A DNA stretch of 6,977 nucleotides, taken from positions 1 to 6,977 of the forward strand of contig JBLIGW010000055.1 in the NCBI GenBank assembly GCA_047635955.1, in the 5' to 3' direction. Every line of letters begins with the position of its first letter. The first letter of the stretch is position 1. The notes below the pieces were generated by a model. It had not been told where the DNA came from, did not search any database, and saw nothing but the letters and a program-made list of their open reading frames with translations. Positions 1 to 6,417 of the stretch are shown piece after piece. Made by a program: the position numbers and the translations under genes. The DNA is from WFTC01 sp047635955 (GTDB taxonomy: Bacteria > Patescibacteriota > Gracilibacteria > UBA1369 > 2-02-FULL-48-14).

Positions 1-10
1 TGGGAATATC

Positions 11-201
11 CATTCACTTCGTGAATGTTTTACCGTGGGCGTCACTCGGTCATGTGAAAGTAAACTTTCCCGCGACTCTCGTTCCTTCACAGCATACTGT
101 GTTTACGCATCCTTGCTTCGGTTATGCCAGTGCAAGCACTGCCGCAACTCTCAGCTTCGTTGCGCATCGAACCTTACGGTTCTCGTTTCGCTAACGCGAA
201 A
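11..201. repeat. Dense field of short hairpins, no gene
   Basis: This stretch carries no convincing coding frame, and every minus-strand frame is interrupted by stops, but it is full of short inverted repeats. Stems seen: 11-17/21-27 (7 bp, 3-nt loop), 56-60/65-69, 88-92/97-101, 128-132/137-141 and 169-173/178-182 (each 5 bp with a 4-nt loop), 143-148/159-164 (6 bp, 10-nt loop) and 186-191/196-201 (6 bp, 4-nt loop). Weaker, bulged stems are possible at 32-50 and 107-127. Stem sequences differ, so these are not copies of one repeat. From 88 to 201 the hairpins follow each other with gaps of 0-5 nt and run directly into the tRNA trailer hairpin. The motif CTTCG recurs at 17, 116 and 155. It could be a structured RNA, part of a palindrome-rich spacer family, or the remnant of an element that continues left of the window. 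I do not recognise the family. Confidence 0.7.
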
Positions 202-211
202 TACCATGACT

Positions 212-234
212 AAAACAGGGACAAGCCCCGTTTT
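212..234 (-). terminator. Terminator-like hairpin after tRNA-Arg
   Basis: Read on the minus strand, the arms AAAACGGGG and CCCTGTTTT form a 9-bp stem around a 5-nt loop, CTTGT. One pair is G-U on the minus-strand RNA but an A-C mismatch on the plus strand, so the structure favours minus-strand transcription. It lies 5 nt beyond the tRNA CCA end. The U-run is only four bases and falls inside the stem, so strength is probably moderate. The stem can be extended outward by 8 more pairs (202-209 with 237-244). Confidence 0.6.
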
Positions 235-239
235 CATCA

Positions 240-315
240 TGGTACCCGAGGTAGGAATCGAACCTACGGCCAATAGCTTAGAAGGCTACTGCTCTATCCA
301 CTGAGCTACTCGGGC
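240..315 (-). tRNA. tRNA-Arg (anticodon UCU)
   Basis: A complete cloverleaf can be written by hand on the minus strand. The 7-bp acceptor stem pairs GCCCGAG with CTCGGGT and closes with G1-U72. The D stem is GCTC/GAGC. The anticodon stem GTAGC/GCTAT encloses the loop CTTCTAA, giving anticodon UCU. A 5-nt variable loop follows, then the T arm GTAGG-TTCGATT-CCTAC, discriminator A and an encoded CCA (bases 240-242). The total is 73 nt plus CCA. It decodes AGA and, by wobble, AGG. The 5' end lies 16 nt after the stop codon of the CPBP protease gene on the same strand, so it may be cut from a shared transcript by RNase P. A possible promoter of its own lies inside the end of that gene. Confidence 0.95.
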
Positions 316-331
316 ATAGTTACCAGACGCA

Positions 332-1099
332 TCATAGCGTCAAAGTATTATATATCAAACCTGTAATAAGATCCAGCTCCTCTAGCAATTCAGGGTGACT
401 GGCCACGTAAAGACTCACTCCAAAAGCAACGGCATTATTGATCATATGCACCCCTATTGAAGCCCAAACAGATTGGGTTCTTTGATAAACCCAATTCAGG
501 AATAGTCCAACGATAAAGAGAGGTACAAAGCTTGAAAACTGAAAGTGCACAAAGGCGAAAACGGCGGCCGTCATAATGCTTCCTATCCAGACTGGCCATT
601 CTTTTGTAAACACTCGGTAAACAAACCCACGGAAGTACAATTCTTCAACAAAAGGTGCAACAAAGACCACAAAGAAAATCCCCACCATTAGTCCAAGAGA
701 GTCATCACCGAACAGAGGTACGTAAGAATCTTGCTGCCCATAACCTGGGATTTCCAGGCCTAAAAATTGAATCAATATGCCAAAGGCTAATGCAAAGAGA
801 AGATAAGCTCCGTAAACAAGAAATACGTTTTTAAGAAGCTTCCCCGTCCCAATTTTAGTAAATCCAAAATCACTTAAATTAGCGTTGTACTTATCTACAA
901 CAAAAAGCCAGAGTGGGAAGAACAGAATTGCAAACTGAACCACGTAAGCCAGTATAAAAGAGAGGCTGGGGTGGATTCCGTTCATAAACGTTCCTGCACC
1001 AGGAAAGGCGCTAAAAAGTCCTAGAAAAAGGGCTGTTAAACCTATAGAAAGCCCGAAGACTTTGGTGAAATCCTTAAATGTAAAGCGCGTAGTATTCAA
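332..1099 (-). CDS. CPBP-family intramembrane metalloprotease
   Basis: The 255-residue product is a polytopic membrane protein with the three signature motifs of the CPBP (CAAX protease and bacteriocin-processing, 'Abi') family. These are EELYFR at 152-157 (EExxxR), FAFVH at 181-185 (FxxxH) and HMINN at 218-222 (HxxxN), which together form the glutamate/histidine active site within the membrane. Hydrophobic segments lie at roughly 12-33, 46-68, 90-112, 133-150, 168-189, 191-205 and 211-233. Members cleave prenylated CAAX proteins in eukaryotes. In bacteria they act in bacteriocin self-immunity, peptide maturation or signalling, and the substrate here cannot be told. The best start is TTG at 1099-1097: no in-frame ATG or GTG lies upstream before a stop, and an internal start would remove the first membrane segment. 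No Shine-Dalgarno is visible. It diverges from ruvB and is followed closely by tRNA-Arg. The stop is TGA. Confidence 0.88.
   Translation of the reverse strand: MNTTRFTFKDFTKVFGLSIGLTALFLGLFSAFPGAGTFMNGIHPSLSFILAYVVQFAILFFPLWLFVVDKYNANLSDFGFTKIGTGKLLKNVFLVYGAYLLFALAFGILIQFLGLEIPGYGQQDSYVPLFGDDSLGLMVGIFFVVFVAPFVEELYFRGFVYRVFTKEWPVWIGSIMTAAVFAFVHFQFSSFVPLFIVGLFLNWVYQRTQSVWASIGVHMINNAVAFGVSLYVASHPELLEELDLITGLIYNTLTL
347..375 (-). promoter_or_regulatory. Possible tRNA-Arg promoter inside CPBP gene
   Basis: On the minus strand a perfect TATAAT lies at 352-347. A weak -35-like TGGATC (370-375) stands 17 nt upstream. Transcription would begin near 340, giving a leader of about 25 nt before the tRNA. 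The -35 match is poor (3 of 6), and the site lies in the AT-rich 3' end of a coding region, so a chance match is possible. Confidence 0.35.
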
Positions 1100-1123
1100 T
1101 ATTTTTGGCGTAATAACTCGTGC

Positions 1124-1151
1124 ATTCTACTGAAGATTTTGATAGATTCAA
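1124..1151 (-). promoter_or_regulatory. Likely promoter for CPBP gene
   Basis: On the minus strand, TTGAAT (1151-1146) and TAGAAT (1129-1124) are separated by 16 nt. The -10 matches 5 of 6 consensus bases and the -35 matches 4 of 6. Transcription starting near 1117 would leave a leader of about 18 nt before the TTG start at 1099. No equally good plus-strand promoter for ruvB was seen in the same spacer; the best -10 is TAGATT at 1143-1148. Confidence 0.45.
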
Positions 1152-1169
1152 AGAACTAACCCCTCCCCC

Positions 1170-2204
1170 TTGATTGAGAAGAATCCAGATCTTTCAACGC
1201 CTGCCAAAGGACAAAGCCCAAAAGCAAGTCAAGAAGATAAGCCTAATGAGAACCTACTTCGGCCTAAAGCGCTGGACGATTACATTGGGCAAAATGAAAT
1301 CAAAGCGAACTTAAATGTGTTTTTGAAAGCCGCGAAAATCCGTGGTGAAGCCATGGAGCATGTTCTTTTACATGGACCTCCGGGTCTTGGTAAAACGACG
1401 CTTGCCCTTATTCTTGCTCGTGAAATGGGTGTAAATATTAAAACAACGAGTGGGCCTGCCATTGAACGGCCTGGTGACCTTGCCGCTATACTTACGAATC
1501 TAAAGGAGAATGACGTTCTCTTTATTGATGAGATTCATAGGCTTAGACCAACGGTTGAAGAAATCCTATATAGCGCGATGGAAGACTTTTGTTTGGACCT
1601 AGTGGTTGGTAAAGGTCCTTCTGCTAGAAGCATGAGACTCAGCCTTCCTCCTTTCACCTTGATTGGAGCCACAACTAAACTCTCCAACCTTTCCTCACCT
1701 TTAAGAGATCGATTTGGTAACCTATTGAAGCTCAGCTTCTACAATAAAGATGATGTTCAATCTATTATATTAAGAAGTTCTGGGATTTTGAGTATTGGTA
1801 TTGATGACGATGCCGCTATGCGACTGGCACAAAGTGCACGCCGAACCCCTCGTATTGCCAATCGTCTATTAAGACGTGCTCGTGACTACAGTAACGTTCA
1901 AGGTCAGAAACAAATTGACCTGAAAGCGGTAGAAGCCACTCTAAAACTACTAGGTATTGATTCTCTTGGCTTGGACTCCACGGACAGGCAGCTACTCACT
2001 ATTATGGCTGAGCAATTTCAAGGAGGTCCTGTTGGACTTTCCACTTTGGCAGCCGCCAGTCATGAAGAGCAAGCAACCATTGAAGACATCTATGAACCAT
2101 TCCTTTTACAACTTGGATTTTTAAAGCGCACGCCACGGGGTAGACTGCTTACTGAAAAGGTGTATAATCACCTCGGATTTGATAAAACTAACCTGCAAAT
2201 ATGA
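1170..2204 (+). CDS. ruvB: Holliday junction branch migration helicase RuvB
   Basis: RuvB is the AAA+ hexameric motor that, with RuvA, drives Holliday-junction branch migration during recombinational repair. The 344-residue protein has the family's usual length. It shows Walker A GPPGLGKT (69-76), Walker B LFIDEIHR (117-124), sensor 1 GATT (166-169), the arginine-finger segment SPLRDRFG (176-183, R179), the sensor 2 region TPRIANRLLRR (226-236), and a C-terminal winged helix with the conserved GGPVG and GFLKRTPRGR (316-325). The start is TTG at 1170, which gives the usual 'MIE...' N-terminus. No in-frame ATG or GTG lies upstream before the TAG at 1143. The start is preceded by a C-rich tract rather than a Shine-Dalgarno. 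The gene overlaps the following lipoprotein gene by ATGA, so the two are probably translationally coupled. ruvA and ruvC are not adjacent. Confidence 0.97.
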   Translation: MIEKNPDLSTPAKGQSPKASQEDKPNENLLRPKALDDYIGQNEIKANLNVFLKAAKIRGEAMEHVLLHGPPGLGKTTLALILAREMGVNIKTTSGPAIERPGDLAAILTNLKENDVLFIDEIHRLRPTVEEILYSAMEDFCLDLVVGKGPSARSMRLSLPPFTLIGATTKLSNLSSPLRDRFGNLLKLSFYNKDDVQSIILRSSGILSIGIDDDAAMRLAQSARRTPRIANRLLRRARDYSNVQGQKQIDLKAVEATLKLLGIDSLGLDSTDRQLLTIMAEQFQGGPVGLSTLAAASHEEQATIEDIYEPFLLQLGFLKRTPRGRLLTEKVYNHLGFDKTNLQI

Positions 2205-3478
2205 AACTTCGAAGACTTTTTGTTGCGAGCTTAACGGCTCTAACACTATTGTTGGCAAGTTGTGGAGGCTCACAGTTGGAAGAGCCCCTCACTCAAGAAT
2301 ATGAAACCATTGTTGGTGAATTCCTTTCTCTAGGAAGTATCACCGTGGATAGCAGCATCACTCACCTCTTTGAAGATGAAGAGGGAAACATCTACTACGC
2401 TTATTCGGATCGTTATGATCTTGATGATGAATTGAGTGGACGATTAGAAGTGGCTGGACTGGTAATGGACTATGAATCGCTGGATAAACCGGCCCTCAAC
2501 GTGACTCGAATCACTGAAGCGCCTGAGGAAATTGTGAATGACACCGAGGTCACAATGGTGAACTACACAGACACCGACCTTGGCTTCATCATGAACTACC
2601 CTGACAACTGGACTTTTGAATCCTTCAGAGATTCAATCAAACTTAGCTCTCCTGAAATTGAACCTGAAGAGGAAGATGATGAGGCAATCGAGATAGATAT
2701 CGTTGTTGTTGCCATTCTGGAGGCTACATTACGAACCACTTCAGATGATGAAATGGAAGCAAGAGCTACGGACGTCCGAACTCAGGTTTCTATTATCTAT
2801 TCTGATCTTGGGAATACAGACTCTCAAGTCACCATGATTGGCGTGGATCAACAATTCGCACTTCGATACAAAACAGAATCAGGAAATGTCAGCTACTTTA
2901 TCCCTCAGGGGTCTGGGCTTATGGAGCTCTCCTTCTATCAAGGTTCTGAGCTAAGTCCTATTGAAAACAGCAATATCTTCTCTGAACTAGTGACTAGCTT
3001 TAGATTGCTGCCTACTGGAGATAACGGCGAATTCATTAAAGATGAAGAGGAAACTAAGGAAGTTGATGGAACTGAAGAAGTAGAAGAAGAAGCTATTGTT
3101 GAAGAGGTTGAAAAAACTGAAGAGGAAATCAAGGAAGTTGAGGAGAACGACCCCAACCAAGTTACTGTGAGTGGTTTTCGAGAGTTTGAAAGCAACCCCT
3201 ATCAGTTTAAGATGTCTTACCCTGGAAGCTGGTACTACAGTGGTGAGAGCCAAGGTTACAACTTTGCAACCGATCCTATCGAGGATGACACGGCGTCACT
3301 CATTCGAATGGACATCAACTCAGCTAGCAACACTGGCGTTGTAAGAACTAATGCTGACGTCCAAATTACCGTTGAGGTAAGCGGTCAATTCTATACGCTC
3401 ATTGGTCCAAAAGAATATGAACATGTAATGCAAGAAATGGCAGAATCAATTGAGGCGGTAGAAACCAAAGAAGTATAG
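2201..3478 (+). CDS. Modular lipoprotein with two YPxxW modules
   Basis: The 425-residue protein begins with a basic, hydrophobic signal peptide and a lipobox, L18-A19-S20-C21, so it is predicted to be exported and lipid-anchored at C21. Residues about 40-105 form a compact beta-rich module (THLFEDEEGNIYYAYSD, then DLDDELSGRLEVAG) that reads like an OB-type or small barrel fold. Residues about 118-270 contain 'GFIMNYPDNW', and residues about 325-425 contain 'YQFKMSYPGSW'. These look like two copies of a PsbP-like or related surface module. They are joined by a very acidic linker (about 280-317, mostly Glu with Lys, Val and Thr). The ATG shares ATGA with the ruvB stop, and no Shine-Dalgarno is seen, so translation is probably coupled to ruvB. 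No catalytic motif is evident and the function is unknown. Cell-surface binding or envelope maintenance is a guess. No terminator follows, so transcripts may run into clpC. Confidence 0.85.
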   Translation: MKLRRLFVASLTALTLLLASCGGSQLEEPLTQEYETIVGEFLSLGSITVDSSITHLFEDEEGNIYYAYSDRYDLDDELSGRLEVAGLVMDYESLDKPALNVTRITEAPEEIVNDTEVTMVNYTDTDLGFIMNYPDNWTFESFRDSIKLSSPEIEPEEEDDEAIEIDIVVVAILEATLRTTSDDEMEARATDVRTQVSIIYSDLGNTDSQVTMIGVDQQFALRYKTESGNVSYFIPQGSGLMELSFYQGSELSPIENSNIFSELVTSFRLLPTGDNGEFIKDEEETKEVDGTEEVEEEAIVEEVEKTEEEIKEVEENDPNQVTVSGFREFESNPYQFKMSYPGSWYYSGESQGYNFATDPIEDDTASLIRMDINSASNTGVVRTNADVQITVEVSGQFYTLIGPKEYEHVMQEMAESIEAVETKEV

Positions 3479-3487
3479 TAAAAAAGT

Positions 3488-3516
3488 TTGACCTTACAGG
3501 CTGAGCATTATAAAAT
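3488..3516 (+). promoter_or_regulatory. Likely clpC promoter
   Basis: TTGACC (3488-3493, 5 of 6 consensus bases) and TAAAAT (3511-3516, 5 of 6) are separated by exactly 17 nt, a standard sigma70-type layout. Transcription would start near 3523, giving a clpC leader of about 115 nt. The site begins 10 nt after the lipoprotein stop. No CIRCE inverted repeat and no complete CtsR direct repeat is present, although a single CtsR-like heptad (GGTCAAA on the minus strand, 3487-3493) overlaps the -35. Confidence 0.6.
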
Positions 3517-3536
3517 TTAGGGTGCTTATTCACTTA

Positions 3537-3606
3537 ATGATATTTCAGGCCATTCTTTACTCAGTGCAAGCTGTAAAGGGTGAAAAGTAGCTCCAAATTT
3601 GCTACT
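3537..3606 (+). promoter_or_regulatory. clpC leader: short ORF and two hairpins
   Basis: The predicted clpC leader contains a complete 17-codon ORF (3537-3590, ATG to TAG, peptide MIFQAILYSVQAVKGEK). Two consecutive hairpins overlap it. One pairs 3552-3560 with 3573-3581 (9 pairs, two of them G-U, 12-nt loop). The other pairs AGTAGC at 3586-3591 with GCTACT at 3601-3606 (6 bp, 9-nt loop), and the TAG stop of the short ORF lies in its 5' arm. No U-run follows either hairpin, so these are not intrinsic terminators. The layout could let ribosome movement or temperature affect clpC expression. The short ORF has no Shine-Dalgarno and may be chance. Confidence 0.35.
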
Positions 3607-3637
3607 ATTAAATGAACACTTAACTCCACTCCACACC

Positions 3638-6304
3638 ATGGACAACTCCGAACAATTCAACAAGTTCACAAAAGAAGCTAAGCAGGCTTTGATTGTGGCG
3701 CAAGAGGTAGCCAAAAAAACGGGCACCAGTTACGTAGGAACAGAGCACTTACTCATTGGGATTCTCTCCCAAAAGAGTTCATTAGGGGCAACTATTCTCC
3801 AAAACTTTGGTGTGACTTTGGAGAATGTAAACCTAGTGCTTAAGACTGTAGGCCGAACTCAGGCTGTCCAAAGAAACGGGAAAGCACCCGGTGGGCTTTC
3901 TGGTTTTGCAAAAAAAGTAATTGAAGATGCGATTCGAAATGCTCACGAAAGCTCACATATGTTTGTGGGAACAGAGCACCTTCTCTTTTCTTTAGTTGCG
4001 CAAGACAATACAGCGGCAACTGTGATCCTTGAGAATATGAAGATCACTCCTGCTGACATTCGACAAGAAATCCTCACTACCTTTGAAAGGATGAAACAAG
4101 GTGGAGGAGCTGGAACCACTGGAGCTGGAACGGGAACAATTCCTAATCCAAACTCAGGAGGTCAATCTGGAAACCCATTGGAGTTTTTCCTCAATGGACT
4201 GCAAGGTGCCCTTCAGAATGCAGACCAAAAACCTACAAATGATTTTGAAACTAAAAAGAAGGAAGGGAAATCTGGAACGCCAGCCTTGGACTACTTCACA
4301 CATGACATGGTCAAGGAAGCCAGTGAAAAGAAGCTCGACCCTGTTATTGGGCGAGAAAAAGAAGTGGAACGGTGTATTGCCATTCTGCTCAGAAAAACAA
4401 AAAACAATCCTGTACTTATTGGTGAACCAGGAGTTGGTAAAACCGCTGTAGTAGAGGGTCTAGCTCAACTAATTGCCAAAGAGGAAGTTCCTGACGCTAT
4501 GCTTGATCGACGAATTCTTAGCCTTTCTATGGCTGGAATCGTAGCTGGGACTAAATACCGAGGTGAATTTGAAGAACGAATCAAACAAATTCTTGAAGAA
4601 GCTGCTAGCCAACCTAATGTAATCCTCTTTATTGATGAGTTACATACCGTTATTGGAGCTGGAAGCGCAGAAGGAAGCCTAGACGCCGCTAACATACTCA
4701 AGCCTGCCCTCTCACGAGGAAAGGTTCAAGTTTTAGGAGCAACTACGACTTCTGAATACCGAAAGCATATTGAAGAGGATTCAGCTCTTGAACGACGTTT
4801 TCAATCAGTGATGGTAGACGAACCTTCTGAAGAAGACACCGTTGCTATTCTCAGAGGACTCAAGGAAAGCTTTGAAGAACATCACAATCTAATTATTCAT
4901 GATGACGCTATTGATGCAGCTGTTAAGCTCTCGAAACGTTACGTAACTGACCGATTTCTACCTGACAAGGCTATTGATCTTATTGATGAAGCAGCCGCAC
5001 TCAAAGGAATGCACTCAAAACCAGACAATGAAAAAGTTAAACAACTTCAAAAAAAGTTCAAAACTATTGTTAAAAAGAAAGAACAATCCGTTATTGATCA
5101 GAATTACGAACTTGCCGCGGATCTTCGTCAGCAAGAGCTTCAGCTAATGGAACAAATTGAGGCTGAAAAGCGAATTAAAATCCCTCGTGAAATGAGAGGA
5201 AGTATTGATTCTGAAGATGTAGCTCAAGTGATTGCACGTATGACTGGTATTCCTGCCACTAAACTAGTGGAAGAAGACATTGAAAGACTACGAAACCTTG
5301 AGAAGATACTTCAAAAACACGTTGTTGGACAAGACGAAGCTCTCTCACGAGTTTCAACAGCCATTCGACGATCACGAACCGGTATCTCAACATCTAAGCG
5401 GCCTATTGCCTCTTTCATCTTCCTAGGGCCAACAGGGGTTGGTAAAACAGAACTTGTGAAAACAATTGCTCGTGAAGTTTATAATGACGATGACGCGCTC
5501 ATCAAAATTGACATGAGTGAATTCATGGAACGCCATAATACGTCCCGTCTAACAGGTACAACAGCGGGTTATGTTGGATACGAAGAAGGAGGACAGCTCA
5601 CTGAAAAAGTGCGTCGAAAACCTTACTCTGTGATTCTATTTGATGAAATTGAAAAAGCCCATCCAGATACGTTTAATCTTCTTCTTCAAATTCTTGAAGA
5701 TGGAGTTCTAACTGATGGTAAAGGGCGAAAAGTAGACTTCACAAATACGATCATCATCATGACTTCCAACCTTGGTGCGGCCAAGTTAACTGAAAGTGCG
5801 GCCCCTATTGGGTTCAAACTCAGTAACGAAGAAATGGATACGGCCCTCAGTACTTTTGATCATAAAAAAGAAGAAGTAATGAAAGACCTCAAGGCTCACT
5901 TCAAACCTGAGTTCTTGAACCGTATTGATAATACTATTGTGTTCAAGCCACTCACCCATGACAGCATCAAAACCATTGTGCAGCTTCATGTTGATCAACT
6001 TGATAAACGAATAACTGACAAGAACTTCCGTATTGAGATCACGACTTCTGGTCTAGATCTCTTTGCCACACTAAGTACAGATCCTGAATATGGAGCACGA
6101 CCAGTACGACGAAAGATCCAAGAACTGGTTGAGGACCCACTTTCACAAGGAATTCTTGATGGAAACTTTGCTGAAGGAGACACTATACAAATTTTCAAAG
6201 ATGGCGATAAGATCGCCCTTCGAAAAAAAACAGCACAATCTAAGTCTGAAAAAGGCTTAAAAAACAAAGAAAAAAAGGCGGTTAAGAAGTCTAGCAAAAA
6301 ATAG
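3638..6304 (+). CDS. clpC: ATP-dependent Clp protease unfoldase ClpC
   Basis: ClpC is a class I Hsp100 AAA+ unfoldase that threads substrates into the ClpP chamber. Numbering from ATG 3638 (888 residues): two Clp-N repeats (about 1-150) carry GTEH at 34-37 and 111-114, the sites whose glutamates bind phosphoarginine in Bacillus ClpC. A Gly/Asn-rich linker follows (about 154-215). D1 has Walker A GEPGVGKT (262-269), pore-loop KYRGE (306-310), Walker B ILFIDE (329-334) and ALERRF (383-388). The middle domain has a UVR-like motif (about 472-508). D2 has GPTGVGKT (597-604), pore loop GYVGY (644-648), ILFDEIEKAH (666-675), FLNRID (759-764) and sensor 2 GARPVRR (819-825). IGF at 724-726 is the ClpP-docking tripeptide. 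The tail (862-888) is Lys-rich. A TTG at 3599 would add 13 unconserved residues, so ATG 3638 is preferred. No Shine-Dalgarno is seen. Confidence 0.96.
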   Translation: MDNSEQFNKFTKEAKQALIVAQEVAKKTGTSYVGTEHLLIGILSQKSSLGATILQNFGVTLENVNLVLKTVGRTQAVQRNGKAPGGLSGFAKKVIEDAIRNAHESSHMFVGTEHLLFSLVAQDNTAATVILENMKITPADIRQEILTTFERMKQGGGAGTTGAGTGTIPNPNSGGQSGNPLEFFLNGLQGALQNADQKPTNDFETKKKEGKSGTPALDYFTHDMVKEASEKKLDPVIGREKEVERCIAILLRKTKNNPVLIGEPGVGKTAVVEGLAQLIAKEEVPDAMLDRRILSLSMAGIVAGTKYRGEFEERIKQILEEAASQPNVILFIDELHTVIGAGSAEGSLDAANILKPALSRGKVQVLGATTTSEYRKHIEEDSALERRFQSVMVDEPSEEDTVAILRGLKESFEEHHNLIIHDDAIDAAVKLSKRYVTDRFLPDKAIDLIDEAAALKGMHSKPDNEKVKQLQKKFKTIVKKKEQSVIDQNYELAADLRQQELQLMEQIEAEKRIKIPREMRGSIDSEDVAQVIARMTGIPATKLVEEDIERLRNLEKILQKHVVGQDEALSRVSTAIRRSRTGISTSKRPIASFIFLGPTGVGKTELVKTIAREVYNDDDALIKIDMSEFMERHNTSRLTGTTAGYVGYEEGGQLTEKVRRKPYSVILFDEIEKAHPDTFNLLLQILEDGVLTDGKGRKVDFTNTIIIMTSNLGAAKLTESAAPIGFKLSNEEMDTALSTFDHKKEEVMKDLKAHFKPEFLNRIDNTIVFKPLTHDSIKTIVQLHVDQLDKRITDKNFRIEITTSGLDLFATLSTDPEYGARPVRRKIQELVEDPLSQGILDGNFAEGDTIQIFKDGDKIALRKKTAQSKSEKGLKNKEKKAVKKSSKK

Positions 6305-6337
6305 CTTTACAAACCCGTTAATCACACTTAAAATCTT

Positions 6338-6400
6338 CAGGCTGGTTCGTTTAGTTTTAAAAGTCACACCGAGGCTAAACAACCCAGTCTGTATTTTTTT
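6338..6400 (+). terminator. Intrinsic terminator after clpC
   Basis: The arms 6338-6354 and 6375-6391 form a 17-position stem with one G-U pair and two single mismatches, closing a 20-nt loop. The inner GTTTAG/CTAAAC and outer CAGGCTGG/CCAGTCTG blocks pair fully apart from the G-U. The stem is followed by TA and then seven T residues (6394-6400), the classic rho-independent form on the plus strand. It separates clpC (stop 33 nt upstream) from rpsA, which begins 24 nt beyond the last T. Confidence 0.85.
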
Positions 6401-6417
6401 ATCTCGTGTGTGCACCT

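Noticed and set aside
11..31. 7-bp hairpin followed by TTTT as a plus-strand terminator
   Set aside because: The stem is AT-rich and the T-run is only four bases. No plus-strand gene is visible to its left, so it is described only as part of the hairpin field.
35..304. 89-residue plus-strand reading frame ending in VPEVGIEPTANSLEGYCSIH
   Set aside because: Its C-terminal third is the antisense of tRNA-Arg, and this 'VGIEPT' peptide is a well-known artefact of translating tRNA genes backwards. The rest crosses the hairpin field.
202..315. tRNA-Arg as an integration (att) site for a mobile element
   Set aside because: No direct duplicate of the tRNA 3' segment and no integrase gene is present. 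The only repeat at the tRNA end is inverted and belongs to a hairpin.
332..2204. Recoded TGA (Gly) as in Gracilibacteria/Absconditabacteria
   Set aside because: The CPBP gene and ruvB both end at TGA at the expected family lengths, and no in-frame TGA occurs inside the conserved genes.
2938..3253. Two minus-strand serine- or phenylalanine-rich frames within the lipoprotein gene
   Set aside because: They are the antisense of the Glu-rich linker, whose GAA/GAG codons read as Ser/Phe codons backwards. No independent start signal was seen.
3487..3493. CtsR operator over the clpC -35
   Set aside because: Only one heptad (GGTCAAA, minus strand) is present. The required second copy 3 nt away on either side is missing, and the heptad partly coincides with a normal -35.
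3599..3637. N-terminal extension of ClpC from TTG 3599
   Set aside because: The 13 added residues do not resemble the family. ATG 3638 gives the usual Clp-N start, and the TTG lies in a predicted leader hairpin.
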